In this document: positions 12,197-24,391 of the stretch, one piece after another
Layout: every line of letters starts with the position of its first letter
Position numbering within the stretch: the first letter of the stretch is position 1
Assembly (NCBI GenBank): GCA_900660155.1
Contig: CABFPE010000079.1
Coordinates: forward strand, 1,104,335-1,168,334
DNA: 64,000 bases
From: Hofstenia miamia
Taxonomy: Eukaryota > Xenacoelomorpha > Acoela > Hofsteniidae
Direction: 5' to 3'
The notes under the pieces: generated by a model
Databases searched by the model: none
What the model saw: only the letters and a program-made list of their open reading frames with translations
What the model was told of the DNA's origin: nothing
Made by a program: the position numbers and the translations under genes

Positions 12197-12245
12197 ATAT
12201 ATATTATATATATATTATTATATTATATTATTATATATATTATTA

Positions 12246-12276
<31 letters not shown>
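12149..12276. repeat. (TA)n / TATTA-type microsatellite
   Basis: A run of about 128 bases made of TA repeats, with TATTATATA interruptions in the middle. Confidence 0.95.
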
Positions 12277-12914
12277 CAATACCTGTTCAATGTGAAAATA
12301 TTTATTTAGTTAGAACAAACTATAGATTATAGTTCATACGAAACGGAGGAATTTAAGCAGAAAAATACAACGGCAAACAAAGTAAACTAAGAAAATTTAG
12401 AGACTTCGCGTCAGGGAAATATGAGGAAAATTTAAAACATCTCTGAAAACGGTTACCTTCTCAAATGATTGTATTTTTTATTTATAGCTAATGTGATCAA
12501 TACACTATTTCTTAGGAAACTGACGATTGTGTGAAAGAGAAATTGAATATATCCAGATCGGCCCCTAACCCTTTATGAAACTAGCATGCACTCCAGACAG
12601 ATAGGCGATCTTTTATCATAAAAAAAGTTTGACAAAGCAGGCTAGAATCCTAAAAATGTATTTTTCGAGTGCAAGGTAGTGTTCAATCCAGATTCGATTA
12701 ATCTCAATAGAGATTAGATTGAAAACAGAGACGTGTCACCAAAATAAGCAAAAATATTTGTTTTCATACATAGCTAACAAGCAAGTAATTGGAAATTTAA
12801 TGATTTGCTAAGCATTAGTTGTCATGCGACAAAACCGTTACATGTAATATATTCAATGTAGCCTTAGAAAATATACATGTTATCAGTTATTATTTTCAAT
12901 GTTATTTAGTGGTC

Positions 12915-13320
12915 AGACATGACCCGAAATAGAGAAAAACCTTCCACCGACCCGACCCAGACCCGCTAGTCGGGTCTATCCGTTTCAACCCCTGGTGTTC
13001 GGGTACGAATACAAACGCCACTACCCCGTTTTATTCACTCATACCCACGATTACGGGTGGTTGTGCATAATTATTATCATCGGGTATGTGCGAGTACGGG
13101 TACGCACTTCATTCCACACTATAAGAATCTTAAATACATTTTTTTTCAAAAAACAAAAATTTATCAATGAAATGTTGAAAAAATTAACACATAATGAATG
13201 TGATTGGAATTCGAAATTTTTTTAAAAAATCGAAATTGCTTGATAGCATCAAAGAAATTTTTTTTGTCCGGTATGTAAGGCTACGGGTAAAAAGTTTTTT
13301 TTGCACGGGTGGTTGAGTTT
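12915..13320. repeat. GACCCG/GGGTAC-motif repeat, remains of miniature elements
   Basis: Dense copies of GACCCG/CGGGTC at 12918-12980 end in TTTCAACCCCTG at 12994, which on the minus strand reads CAGGGGTTGAAACGG and resembles a hAT terminus. A second cluster built on CGGGTA/TACCC follows to about 13320. In AT-rich DNA these GC-rich reiterated motifs are conspicuous. No partner terminus was found, so both are treated as fragments. Confidence 0.45.
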
Positions 13321-13703
13321 AATGAGGTATTTTTTGTAACGTAGGTGCGGCATTAAAAAAGCAGTGCCAGCGCATAACTAGAATTATTTTTAAAATAGGT
13401 AATGCAATTTGAAAACGTGTTTCATAAATTCATTTTCTGATGTCCCATTCAATTGCGATTCGTTTGATGTAAATGCATTTGTGAAAAGTTAATGGTCTTC
13501 AACATTTATTTGAATAGCAATTGCACTTCAAAGGTATGACTATCAATGAGATTAGATTTACATTCTAGAAATGATTGCTTCTCCGATGTCTAATGAAGAT
13601 TAATGGTTGTATATTGTGTGTGACCCCTCAATCGATGAAATTGATGTTTTTTAAATTTGATAAAATGTTTTCTTCTATCTTCCAACATGTAAATTCTTGG
13701 TAC

Positions 13704-15257
13704 TATTCTAAGACTAAATTTCTAAAATTAATTATTTAATTTTCTATCCTAAGTTTAATAATTATTTTTTTATTATTCATCAAAATACATTATAACAAAG
13801 TAATCTTATCAAATTATTTCCGGAAAAAAATTATTTTATAAGTTGATTTTTTTGCCTAAGATAAATGTGTACATTGTGAATCAAACTTTGATTATTTAGC
13901 TAAAATTTATTCAGACGTTCTTGATTACAAACTTGTGGGTAAAAATAAATCTGGAACAGATCGACCAATTCTACTCAAGTTTGTCTAGCAATAATTCATC
14001 TGAGTGTCTCGCTAAATACACAATTTAGAACTAGACTTTAGGCATAATACAAGTAATAATTAAAAAAGGAATAATGCATCTCTGATAAAATTCTCAATTT
14101 TAAGCCATGTATCTTTTTATTGACAAAAAACCAGCATTAAACCAGCATTATTCTTTTATACTAATTCAGGAAGTTTATTTTATAGGCATGAGGGTTCACA
14201 TTCTTTGGACCCGCTCTTGTGCTGGTATCGTGGCATATAGAAAATGTCAATCCTATACCAGCACAGTAGTGTATGATTTGATCCTTATATTGATGGGATT
14301 TATGTTTTTATAGAGCCGTATGAATCAAGCAAATTTACATCTGTACTGCTTGTGTTGATAGTGATAAAGTTAACTGGAAATCTGATTACTATTCTTCTAT
14401 GGTTAAAAAATTGAATTACAAGAATGACGATTTAAACCAATTTTAAGAAAAATTGGCACATGAAATTAATTCTTTGCAGAATTTTTCAAATATAAATGAA
14501 ACATGTAATACTTCTAATAGTTCTATGAATTCTAAGAACAATTATATGAAAAAATAAAATAATTGTTTTCTGTGTCTTTGAAAAACAAATTAAAAATACG
14601 AAAGAAAAAATGAAGTTTGATGAAGAACAAATAGATGACATATTACAGTTTCCAAACATTAAATGTACAAATCAATTTGTTGATTTACACGGAATTGGTA
14701 AGTATACTCTCAATATAAAAATCACACACTTATCTTGGAATTAAGCAGTTTTTTGGGAAAAAAAGAAAAATTCTTGCGAGCTGTTATCGCCTTCGGGATT
14801 TTAAATATACAATATTTATAAAAGCAATAAACGAGAATGACTTCAAAGCATATAAAAACTTAACCAATAAATGATATGAACTTATCCAAAATGGTGTTGC
14901 CAAGAATTCACATATAGTATTTAGAGCTATTTGTAGACAATCAGTTGATTACACAAATATGACTAGTTAAATTTTGTTTTACTATGTGATTTTTCGATGC
15001 AAATATTAGATTACTGAGTTATTTATTTTCATATAGCATTTCTATTGCATGCATTACTGAAACTTGGCTTACTTCAAATAAAGAACAAGTTTTACCAACG
15101 CCAAGTTTCGAAGTGGCTAATTCTTCTGGAAGATCAAATTACCAGCATGGTTGTTGCACCATACTTTTTAGATCAATTTTTAGTTATGCCATACTTATGG
15201 ATTCTCCTATTGTTGACCTTGGATGTCATGCTATACTCTTAGATGAGTACTGCATTT
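13704..15257. repeat. 1,554-bp direct repeat, first copy (likely false duplication)
   Basis: Identical to 15259-16812 at an offset of 1,555 except for one base noticed (T at 15152, G at 16707). The two copies are separated by one N at 15258. Two contigs ending in the same sequence that the assembler failed to merge would look exactly like this. It covers ORF1 remnants and the start of the endonuclease of LINE B. Confidence 0.93.
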
Positions 15258-15258
15258 N

Positions 15259-16812
15259 TATTCTAAGACTAAATTTCTAAAATTAATTATTTAATTTTCT
15301 ATCCTAAGTTTAATAATTATTTTTTTATTATTCATCAAAATACATTATAACAAAGTAATCTTATCAAATTATTTCCGGAAAAAAATTATTTTATAAGTTG
15401 ATTTTTTTGCCTAAGATAAATGTGTACATTGTGAATCAAACTTTGATTATTTAGCTAAAATTTATTCAGACGTTCTTGATTACAAACTTGTGGGTAAAAA
15501 TAAATCTGGAACAGATCGACCAATTCTACTCAAGTTTGTCTAGCAATAATTCATCTGAGTGTCTCGCTAAATACACAATTTAGAACTAGACTTTAGGCAT
15601 AATACAAGTAATAATTAAAAAAGGAATAATGCATCTCTGATAAAATTCTCAATTTTAAGCCATGTATCTTTTTATTGACAAAAAACCAGCATTAAACCAG
15701 CATTATTCTTTTATACTAATTCAGGAAGTTTATTTTATAGGCATGAGGGTTCACATTCTTTGGACCCGCTCTTGTGCTGGTATCGTGGCATATAGAAAAT
15801 GTCAATCCTATACCAGCACAGTAGTGTATGATTTGATCCTTATATTGATGGGATTTATGTTTTTATAGAGCCGTATGAATCAAGCAAATTTACATCTGTA
15901 CTGCTTGTGTTGATAGTGATAAAGTTAACTGGAAATCTGATTACTATTCTTCTATGGTTAAAAAATTGAATTACAAGAATGACGATTTAAACCAATTTTA
16001 AGAAAAATTGGCACATGAAATTAATTCTTTGCAGAATTTTTCAAATATAAATGAAACATGTAATACTTCTAATAGTTCTATGAATTCTAAGAACAATTAT
16101 ATGAAAAAATAAAATAATTGTTTTCTGTGTCTTTGAAAAACAAATTAAAAATACGAAAGAAAAAATGAAGTTTGATGAAGAACAAATAGATGACATATTA
16201 CAGTTTCCAAACATTAAATGTACAAATCAATTTGTTGATTTACACGGAATTGGTAAGTATACTCTCAATATAAAAATCACACACTTATCTTGGAATTAAG
16301 CAGTTTTTTGGGAAAAAAAGAAAAATTCTTGCGAGCTGTTATCGCCTTCGGGATTTTAAATATACAATATTTATAAAAGCAATAAACGAGAATGACTTCA
16401 AAGCATATAAAAACTTAACCAATAAATGATATGAACTTATCCAAAATGGTGTTGCCAAGAATTCACATATAGTATTTAGAGCTATTTGTAGACAATCAGT
16501 TGATTACACAAATATGACTAGTTAAATTTTGTTTTACTATGTGATTTTTCGATGCAAATATTAGATTACTGAGTTATTTATTTTCATATAGCATTTCTAT
16601 TGCATGCATTACTGAAACTTGGCTTACTTCAAATAAAGAACAAGTTTTACCAACGCCAAGTTTCGAAGTGGCTAATTCTTCTGGAAGATCAAATTACCAG
16701 CATGGTGGTTGCACCATACTTTTTAGATCAATTTTTAGTTATGCCATACTTATGGATTCTCCTATTGTTGACCTTGGATGTCATGCTATACTCTTAGATG
16801 AGTACTGCATTT
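15259..16812. repeat. 1,554-bp direct repeat, second copy
   Basis: Second copy of 13704-15257. This copy runs on without a break into the rest of the LINE B endonuclease at 16813, so it is the copy in its natural context. Confidence 0.93.
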
Positions 16813-17165
16813 CACTCATTTTCTGTTTTTATTTGGAACCTAATAAAAGCAAATATAGGGTAAAATGGGAAGATTTCGAAGAGTACATATTATACATTTA
16901 TAATGAATTGAGAAATTAATATATGAGGTATGATCGCAGTATATGTATTTGGTGACTTCAATGTATCTAAAATTGACTTTTTTTCCTGCATATTTTGTAA
17001 TGAATATTATCAAGACATACTAGATATTCTGGTTTCATTACATCTTAAAGTGTTCATCAAGAAACTCATATTCAAGGGAATATTTTAGATTTAATATTCA
17101 CTAATGACGAAAATTTAGAAATCAAGTTTACAAAATAGTCTACTGATCATTACTCTATTACAGGA
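16596..17165 (+). pseudogene. LINE B endonuclease remnant
   Basis: Apurinic-type endonuclease of LINE B. Visible blocks are CITETWLTSNKE (catalytic Glu region), a middle part with HGGCTILFR, VFGDFNVSKIDF (GDFN block) and FTKxSTDHYSI (the His-containing SDH/TDH block near the end). The blocks are in the right order, but in two or more frames with stops between them. The start of the domain lies in the duplicated segment, so copy one at 15041-15257 repeats its first part. Confidence 0.75.
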
Positions 17166-17874
17166 GAAAGAAATTTTTTTTTAAATTTAAACGATTTTGA
17201 AACTTATACAAAAAATAATACAAAATCATTGAAATGAATTTTCTTTAAAGACATTGATCTATTTCTTTCACGATCACATTTTTCGTTCAAGTATATGGAA
17301 AAATGTTTTGATATTGATTATTATATTTCTGATTGGTACAACTTTATTGAAACCGTTGTAAATTCAAATTGCTTCAGGATAACTAAAAAAAGTGCAATAT
17401 TACCAAGCTATTTTTCTTTTCATACAGTTAACTTATACAATGAATTCAAAAGTTGTCATAAAATGCATGAAAAATTTAAAACTAGAAAAAAGCAAAACTG
17501 TATGTTAATTTCAATAACTCTATGGAAATGGATAAAATTCGAACAATGAATGCCTTGCAATTTCTAAATATATTTAAGTAATCAAAAATGCAATTTCCAA
17601 TTACATAGGATGAAACAGTTAACAATAGCTTAGACGTTGGCAATTTATTTAATTGATACTTTGTATGTCTGTAAAATTCAAGAAAATTCTATCTAATTGT
17701 CATAAATGATTATAATGCCGTCTTGATGGGATTCCTTCAAAGTTCTTGAAAATATGTTCTACTACCATTTCTTTTCATGTATTAAATTTATTTCGCGAAA
17801 TTATACTGGAGGGAAAGTTTCTGAAAATAGTTAAAATTATTTCAGTGTAAAGAAAGGATCTCAATGTTTGGTAC

Positions 17875-18770
17875 TTAGTTATCGTCCAATATCAATTCTT
17901 CCTAAACTCTTCTTATTATTTGAAGAAATTCTGTTACAGTCATTTCTTCCGATTTTTTAAGAAAATTGCAAGTAAAGGACAACATGGATTTTGTAAAAAT
18001 AGATCAACGGTTACTCAATTACTCAAATACATTGTAGATTTATATCATCATAATCATTTCAGCAAAGCATTTGACTCAGTTTCTCATGCAATTTTGGTAG
18101 ATAGTTTAGTAAAATTGACATTGCCAGTAAATTTCTAAAACCCTTGGCTGACTATTTAACAAATCGAAAGCAAATTGTAACAATTTATATTTCTTCTATT
18201 CAAAATGTTACAAGTGGCGTACCGCAAAGATCGTGTTTAAGCTCAATCTTATTTTTGATTTTCAATAATGCCTTGCCTGATTGTTACTCTAGTACTTCAT
18301 GCCATCTTTATGCTGATGATTTCAAAATTACTAGTCCATCGAATGATTAACTTTTTGAAGACGTTATTAAATAAAATGAATTTTAATTTATATAAATCTG
18401 AATTTATAATATTTGGAAAACGTGAAAGACCTAATAATTATACATTGTTAAATCTTGGAATTACTTTTTCTTCAAATTTTAGTTGGACGGATCACATTCA
18501 GCAAAGAACGTGAAAATCTATATAAAGATTTGGACTTATCAAAAAGAATATTTCTTATTCAACATTAATAAAAGTAAAGTCACCCTTGTATATATCCATT
18601 TGATTCTTAATGGATTATTGTATGAAGCAAATATATTATGTCTTGAAAATTTTCAAAAGATATGCATTCTGTGGATAATTTGGAGAAACACCTATGTACA
18701 TATATCTTCACTTCAAACTTTTAATATATTACCAATACCTGTAAGAATTCAGTTAAATGAAATCTACTGT
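17875..18770 (+). pseudogene. LINE B reverse transcriptase remnant
   Basis: RT blocks appear in order: SYRPISILPKLF, QHGFCKNRSTVTQLL, HFSKAFDSVSHAIL (motif A), ADYLTNRKQ, NVTSGVPQRSCLSSILFLIF (motif B), CHLYADDFKITS (motif C, catalytic YADD intact), then NLGITFSSNFSWTDHI and a tail with FNILPIPVRIQL. At least three frame changes are needed (near 18140, 18340 and 18500), so it cannot make a protein. The motif pattern is that of the Jockey/CR1 lineage. Confidence 0.85.
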
Positions 18771-18980
18771 TAATGGATCTTCTATGGAATGCTGATTTCA
18801 ATGCATTACAACACATCTTTTCATTATTCTTCTAAATTTAAAAGGCGTCAAAAAAAAACCCCAAGCGCTACTGGTATAACTGAAAATATAACTTTTACAG
18901 ATTTCTTAGATTACTTGGAATATTTGGAATTCAGTTTCAGTAATTATTTTACTGTAATTGTGAAGAGTTAGCAAAATGTG

Positions 18981-19050
18981 TTATACCGATACCGAAACCA
19001 ATACCGCGCTATTTTGAAAATCGCGAAAAATACCTATGTCGCGGTATGTT
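18981..19050. repeat. GCGGTA/TACCG-motif fragment
   Basis: Repeated ATACCG, TACCGCG and CGCGGTAT in AT-rich surroundings. The same motif fills the hAT-type element at 57551-57956, so this is probably one end of a related element. No partner end found. Confidence 0.4.
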
Positions 19051-19301
19051 GACTAAAAAATTTATAGGTATTTTATTAAAAGTATGAGTATTGTGCGCAA
19101 TCCAGCTGGCCGATGCTTGCAGTATAAAACTTAGAATATCTCTGTTCTAGCTACAAGATATTACATGTTGCACTTTTCTTAAGAAAAAGGCATATTATTA
19201 ACGAGTTACAATCTGATTAGCGCACACAATATTGTCATAAAAAACTAGCTATTTTCATATTATTTTCATATTTTTTCTTAAAAATCAGACTTAAAAATAC
19301 A

Positions 19302-19838
19302 CAGTAGAACTCCTCTATAGTGAACTCCTCTATAATGAACGTCTTCTATAATAGACTCCCTCTATAATGAATATTCTTCTTTTTCCTCAATAATGAAATT
19401 TCTCTATTAAAAATGCTACTATAATCAAACTTTATGGTGTGATATTTCCTAGTTTATTTTATGTACTAAGCAGAAGCTCCTCGTTATGGAAAGCGCCAAT
19501 TTAGCAAATATATAACAATATGTACTAATATTTTGTTATGTTGTAGTTACCCTGATCATAGCGTTTGCTGTGTACTTGCAATAAATACAAGAGTAACTGG
19601 AGCATTTTTATCCTGAATAATGAACTGAATCCTCTATAGTCAGTGGCGTACGCCGGGGGGAAACGGTGGAATGTCCCCCTGTCCCGTTTCCAAATTTGAT
19701 TTTGACTGGATAAATCAAAAAGTTTTTCGTGAAAAATTGAAAAATTGCATTGGGCAATGACGATGATGTCCCCCCCTTCAGAAAATCCTGCGTACGCCCC
19801 TGTCTATAGTAACCACAATTCACTATAGAGGAGTTCTA
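19302..19838. mobile_element. Pogo/Tigger-like miniature element
   Basis: The left end CAGTAGAACTCCTCTATAGT and the right end, read on the minus strand, TAGAACTCCTCTATAGTGAA, are near-perfect inverted repeats. CAGTAGAAC is a typical pogo/Tigger terminus. CTCTATAATGAA-type repeats recur near the left end. The last bases of the right end (expected CTG) have been replaced by the start of a (TA)n run. No transposase is encoded. It is interrupted by a hAT miniature element. Confidence 0.75.
19641..19802. mobile_element. hAT miniature element (162 bp) with perfect 8-bp TSD
   Basis: The left end CAGTGGCGTACGCCGG pairs with the right end CAGGGGCGTACGCAGG (minus strand). Both flanks carry TCTATAGT (19633-19640 and 19803-19810), a perfect 8-bp target duplication diagnostic of the hAT superfamily. 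GGGGGG/CCCCCC tracts lie next to the ends. No ORF of its own. It sits inside the pogo-like element, so it is the younger insertion. Confidence 0.93.
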
Positions 19839-19840
19839 CA

Positions 19841-19916
19841 TATATATATATATATATATTATATATATACATATATTATGTACATATACATATACATATA
19901 TATACATATATATACA

Positions 19917-19954
<38 letters not shown>
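19841..19954. repeat. (TA)n microsatellite with TATACA interruptions
   Basis: About 114 bases of TA repeats with periodic TACATA interruptions, directly abutting the right end of the pogo-like element. Confidence 0.95.
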
Positions 19955-21177
19955 GCCAAATTTACTAATGATTTTTCACAGTCATCCAGATACCGAACGG
20001 ATAAGGGCAGTTGGAGATGTTATTGGTAGAGTTATGCGTATAGTTAATAGTTGACAAATACCCCATTGCCCCATCATTTAGTGAAGTATTTTATATTTCT
20101 CTATAAGTGCTAGTTACAGGTGCAATATCTTCCAATGATATATTGACAATATTTGCAGAGAATAATAATGACGAACAGTAACTTGAATGTTTACAGGCGT
20201 ACTATCTATGTTATAAACAACAAGTTTTCCTGTAACTCAATTACCACTAGTGGAATGCCAAGTATAGAATCACCACAGGGATTGATCGTAAATAGCTTTT
20301 ACTATTACTTTTCGTACAAACAGGATTTCCTACTAAGTAGCCGATTTCAATTATCTCTTAACGAGACTATTGTAACATACAATAACTTTATTATAGGCAT
20401 TTCTTATGTTTAATAAGTTTGTTATGTTTATTACCGACAATAAATTCGGATCTCAAATAAAAGGAGTTAGCCTAGGTTTAGCTATCCAGCTATTTACAAT
20501 GCGGGGGTTTATTATAAAGTGAAGGTAAGTGAAGGTAAGCCAAACAAAGTAAAAACTCCTATGCCTAACATTAACCTAAAGACACACTTTCACTAGACAG
20601 GGCAGAGCGGTAAAGCTGATGTTAACTCTGATGTTGATTGTAGAAATAAAGATGGGGAAACGCAACGGGGAGAGTCCCTGAACGTTTAGCTTGCCATTGT
20701 ATTAATAATAAAACCTGATACGAAGCAAAGTTACATCCAAACGATTTATTTCATCAACTAATTTAAATTTCCATACAGTATTTATAGTGAAATTGTACAA
20801 TGTTAACATGTACCTGTTACTATTATTTCTGTACTTGAATTTCTTCTGCTAACTCTTACGCAACGTGTTGTTTTTGGCTATCCATTAGCTATGCGACTTC
20901 GGTTGAAACTTTTTGTCAAATCTTTCGCCAAAACATATTTATAATTTAGTTTACAAAAAGATTCTAATTGATATAAAAACAAGTTAATCAAAAATAATGT
21001 CTCTTTTCATTTGATTAACGCCGATTATGCCACACAAGGCTAGGCATAAGTAATACATATTAATAAGGAAGTGGTTTGTGCTATCAACAAAAATTTCTGG
21101 AGATTAATGTAAGGATCGAACTTTTACCTATAAATTACCATCTTTACATGTATGTTGTTTGTAAAAAGAGTCTTCAG
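19955..21177. other. Stretch without a supported gene
   Basis: Contains a short GTGAAGGTAA duplication near 20520 but no domain-bearing ORF. Possibly upstream or intronic DNA of the split-gene candidate that follows. Confidence 0.5.
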
Positions 21178-21858
21178 CAAAACAAGCTTCTTTGGTTTTT
21201 GGAGATTATTCCCAATTTCAATAGAAATCGGCACAAAAGCATACCGTACTTACAAAAAGTTCAATTAAGATTAGGTGAGTAAATAAAAGACAGGAAAAGG
21301 ATTTAAGCTGATTTTCATTGAAATATATGAGAGTTAAGTCTTATAAATTAGCTTAAAATTGAAAAATGTGGGAAAATTCATTTAACTGGAAAAATTTGCT
21401 TGTTCACATTTACAATAATGCTAACCTATACAGGCATTATTTAGGCTGGCTAGAACAATTATGTTTTTCGTGGCTCAGTTCAGTTGGAGTAGTTGGGCTT
21501 AATCAGTGACAGCCAATTCTTGTTAACCCGTCCTATCTCCTTCCAGCTGAAGATAGCCCTTCTCCAAACATTTCTATTCTTCAAATTTCTTAGTAATTAC
21601 AATTTTTTGTTTGCAGAAGTAGGAAAAGCCATGCCTAGCGACATCTCCCAATTAAAGATACACCGCCACAAAGTAAATTTAGGTTACTATTTTAGCTATT
21701 TGCCTCATTTGTATATGCATGTTAAGGTGCTATTATATTGATGATTTGTGGCAAAGTTTGTCAGAATTTTTCTGTAGGATACCAAAGATTTTTTTCCAAA
21801 CTTGTATTTGATTATTAGTACAAATATCGGAAGTATAGCACTCACTTTTATTAAATAA
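21178..21858 (+). CDS. Possible three-exon host gene fragment, unknown protein
   Basis: Candidate exons are 21178-21274, 21617-21672 and 21778-21858. The first is preceded by GTCTTCAG and ends at a consensus donor AG|GTGAGT. The second follows TTTTTTGTTTGCAG and ends at AAA|GTAAAT. The third follows TTTTTCTGTAG and runs to TAA. Phases agree at both junctions (1, then 0). The visible peptide includes NRNRHKSIPYLQKVQLRL, then EVGKAMPSDISQLKIHRHK. I do not recognise it. An alternative second exon starts after CTCCTTCCAG at 21547. Short exons can match by chance, so this is a hypothesis. Confidence 0.3.
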
Positions 21859-22939
21859 TTTAACACACTTCCCATAAATTCATTCGATTCCTGTATAAAA
21901 TTAAGCTAAACAGCTAGTAGCACAGATTGCATTCTTGAAGTTTAATTTTATTGAACAACTCAGAAACTAATATTCAAAATTTTTTATAGCACCATGACAT
22001 TTTTTTTCATGAAGACATGAATTGATCTGTCTGAAATTGTATACAAATGCAAATTATTTTAAATGAAATTTTAATAATTATGTTTTAGAGGGCAGCGTCC
22101 TGGTGGTGTTGAGCCTAGAGTTCTATGCAACAGGATTCATTGATATGAGTCAATCATATTTTAAAAATTATGAGATGATTTCCTGGATTTAGTTTTTTTT
22201 CAATATGGAAATTTTAAAGAAATATATTAGAATAGAGATACGTTTACTAAAACAATTGCTATGCTAGTGGAACAACGCTGTAAGTACCTGTATTTGTTAT
22301 TAAATAGAATGTAACTGAAAAGATTAAACTATTTTAGATACATTGTTTTTATGTGTAGTATATTGGAACTATATTTTAAAAATGCAGTTAAATACAATTA
22401 ATAAGTACTATTCCATTACTTTAACAATTTGAACAAATTTATACAAAGAAAATGCAATTTAATTTTGGAATTGATAATATCTCCGTATTTCCTACATTTG
22501 TAATTGAATATGAAATTAATCTTCAATTCTTAACTGTAGTATTTTATCCATGGGCACCTGCTGCTTTAATCTTGTGATGTTGATTACTCTACTGTATATT
22601 ATAAATTTGGAAGTAGTTAAATTAATGTTGTCTTAAAAATTTACTCACAAAATATTTGCAGCACGCGGTATATATTTAAGCAATATAGCATATAAAACCA
22701 CGAAGTCATGTAAAAATAATTATCTCTAAGTAAAAAATTTCAATATGTAACAGTATATTTAAGCAAATCTATAAACTTTTGATTTAAATCCCTTAAAATT
22801 ATCATTTGGTAAACACAAACCCTTCATATATTAATTGTTTTTTAACTCGTGTACTCTCACTTCCATTGTACGAAGCGTAGAAATTTCCATAGAGCAAGTA
22901 GCCATATTGGATTTGAATGACTTAGCGTAATTATTAATT
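21859..22939. other. Stretch without a supported gene
   Basis: AT-rich; a slightly GC-richer patch at 22088-22150 (GGCAGCGTCCTGGTGGTG) has no assignable meaning. Confidence 0.5.
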
Positions 22940-23019
22940 TAACGAACTTAAATTTTACGAACAAATATACGAACATATATTTACGAACTTAAATTTTACG
23001 AACACAAATTTTACGAACT
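22940..23019. repeat. Short tandem cluster of TTTACGAAC units
   Basis: ACGAAC occurs six times in 80 bases, at spacings of about 12-15 bases and mostly as TTTTACGAAC or ACGAACTTAAATTT. It is a degenerate minisatellite or a subterminal repeat cluster of a lost element. Confidence 0.6.
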
Positions 23020-23194
23020 CATACAGCATCCCCACAACAACATAGAATATAATTTTCAAAATTGATTTCCATTGGTTGCATAAAATATTATTTGGAAAAA
23101 ATTTAAAAAATTAAAAAGAAGAGGTGACAAGCATTTTTTAGAGAATATTTTTCAATATTTTCTAAAAATTTTTACTTTCACTTGATCACTAAAA

Positions 23195-23237
23195 CGATGT
23201 GTCATCTCCCCGTCAGAAAATCATTTGTATGCCCCTG
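23195..23237 (-). mobile_element. Solo right end of the 19641-type hAT miniature element
   Basis: On the minus strand it begins CAGGGGCATACAAATG and continues with ATTTTCTGACGGGGAG, aligned to the 19802 end (CAGGGGCGTACGCAGG, ATTTTCTGAAGGGGGG). No left end is seen upstream. Confidence 0.55.
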
Positions 23238-23596
23238 CTGTGCATGTAATACAGGATCCATCAATAGAATATATAAAATTTCACAGAAAGAGTGTATATG
23301 GAGTTCACGAATTACTATTCGTTGAATGAATTTACATGAAGAATACATACATGGTACACGAAAATTCCTAGCACATGTAGCATGGCATTTTTAGATAAAG
23401 CATACCGGTCACCTAAATTCAAAGAAATCTAGATTTAAAAATAACAATATCCATTTCATAAACTTCAATAAGAAAGAAGCAATTTACTACTAAACACCTT
23501 AGGATATCACACATCTACACACTTTGAAAACAATCTATTTCTTTACTTTTACTCCTATATAATTAACAAAGTGAGCTTTATCTATGAGAGATAGGC

Positions 23597-23830
23597 ATGC
23601 ATTTGTGGCCTCTCCTCTTCAGTGTCTCTTCTCTCAGGGAAATTTTTTCTTCATCATACTCATTTTGGAATTCAACTTGCTGCACACTTAAATTGCACTG
23701 GACATGTGCCTTACGTCTCCGTAAAGCTAATTCCACACCATTTGCCCTCTTTCGTAATGTTCCCTTTAATGCCTCATCTGCTGTGAAACTCTCGTGTGTT
23801 CAAGCCCATTCCTTGTGTTATTGGTGGCCG
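23597..23830 (-). other. Unassigned minus-strand coding-like fragment
   Basis: The minus strand reads about 70 codons without a stop, rich in charged residues: ADEALKGTLRKRANGVELAL, RRRKAHVQCNLSVQQVEFQN, EYDEEKISLREETLKRRGHK. Further upstream on the same strand (24180-24290) another open piece reads VTEDEVEVDGRVIKARQRTS. I do not recognise either. They lie just downstream of the 3' tail of LINE C and could be the 5' part of another retroelement copy or a decayed host exon. The plus-strand frames here are hydrophobic and Cys/Ser-rich, as expected of an antisense shadow. Confidence 0.3.
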
Positions 23831-24350
23831 TCTTGTGCTCCATAGAAATGCTACAGAAACATGCTTATAAATGGATTTCTCCTTTACCATACAAAGAAGC
23901 TCTTCTCTAATTCTCCACTTTTCAGCTCTCACTTCACTTCTCATGCCTGTGATCTCATCTTGTTCAATCGCTTACTGACTCGGAATCTGGACCTTGATCC
24001 ACTTGATTATATAACATTCTCAAATTCCCGCTCTACTTGCTCTTATGGTGTTGTTACGTTTCTGTTCGTTGTATCAAAAACATGGCATCCTCCAATCGTT
24101 TTTTAATGGTGCCTGTGCTTCGGGTAATTTCCAATTTTCTTCTGACTCTCAAAGCTACACCTGCTATTGACTTTTTTTATTCGCCCTCGCGCTTCAAGAA
24201 ATCTTTGTTGTCTTCCTCTTCGCTAGTCCGTTGTCTCGCTTTGATTACTCGTCCATCCACTTCTACTTCATCTTCTGTGACTAACCTTATTCCAGAAAAA
24301 CTGGATTTTTATACATTTGTGTTGTTTGCGTTTGCGGGCCTAATATAGTC

Positions 24351-24351
<1 letters not shown>

Positions 24352-24390
<39 letters not shown>

Positions 24391-24391
24391 T
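24352..24391. repeat. (ATT)n microsatellite, 3' tail of LINE C
   Basis: About 40 bases of TTA repeats. On the minus strand it follows directly on the stop region of the LINE C C-terminal frame, so it is best read as the retrotransposon's simple-repeat tail. Confidence 0.85.

Larger units (their letters stand above)
15259..18970 (+). mobile_element. LINE B: decayed CR1/Jockey-type retrotransposon
   Basis: Reading across frames gives an ORF1-like remnant (LIQNGVAKNSHIVFRAICRQ near 16440-16500, comparable to the KRRYEMIQEG block in LINE A ORF1), an endonuclease, a linker, an RT and a C-terminal tail. Stops and frameshifts break every domain. The linker piece at 17295-17480 (CFDIDYYISDWYNFIETVV, LPSYFSFHTVNLYN) matches the corresponding piece of LINE E (CFDTDYYVEQWYAYIKDLI, FPSYFFSHSVNLFN), so B and E are one family, distinct from LINE A. 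The 5' border is not defined and no clear short-repeat tail is visible at the 3' side. Confidence 0.8.

Noticed and set aside
19608-19823. Minus-strand 71-codon ORF
   Set aside because: It spans the hAT miniature element and its duplications; it is transposon sequence by chance open.
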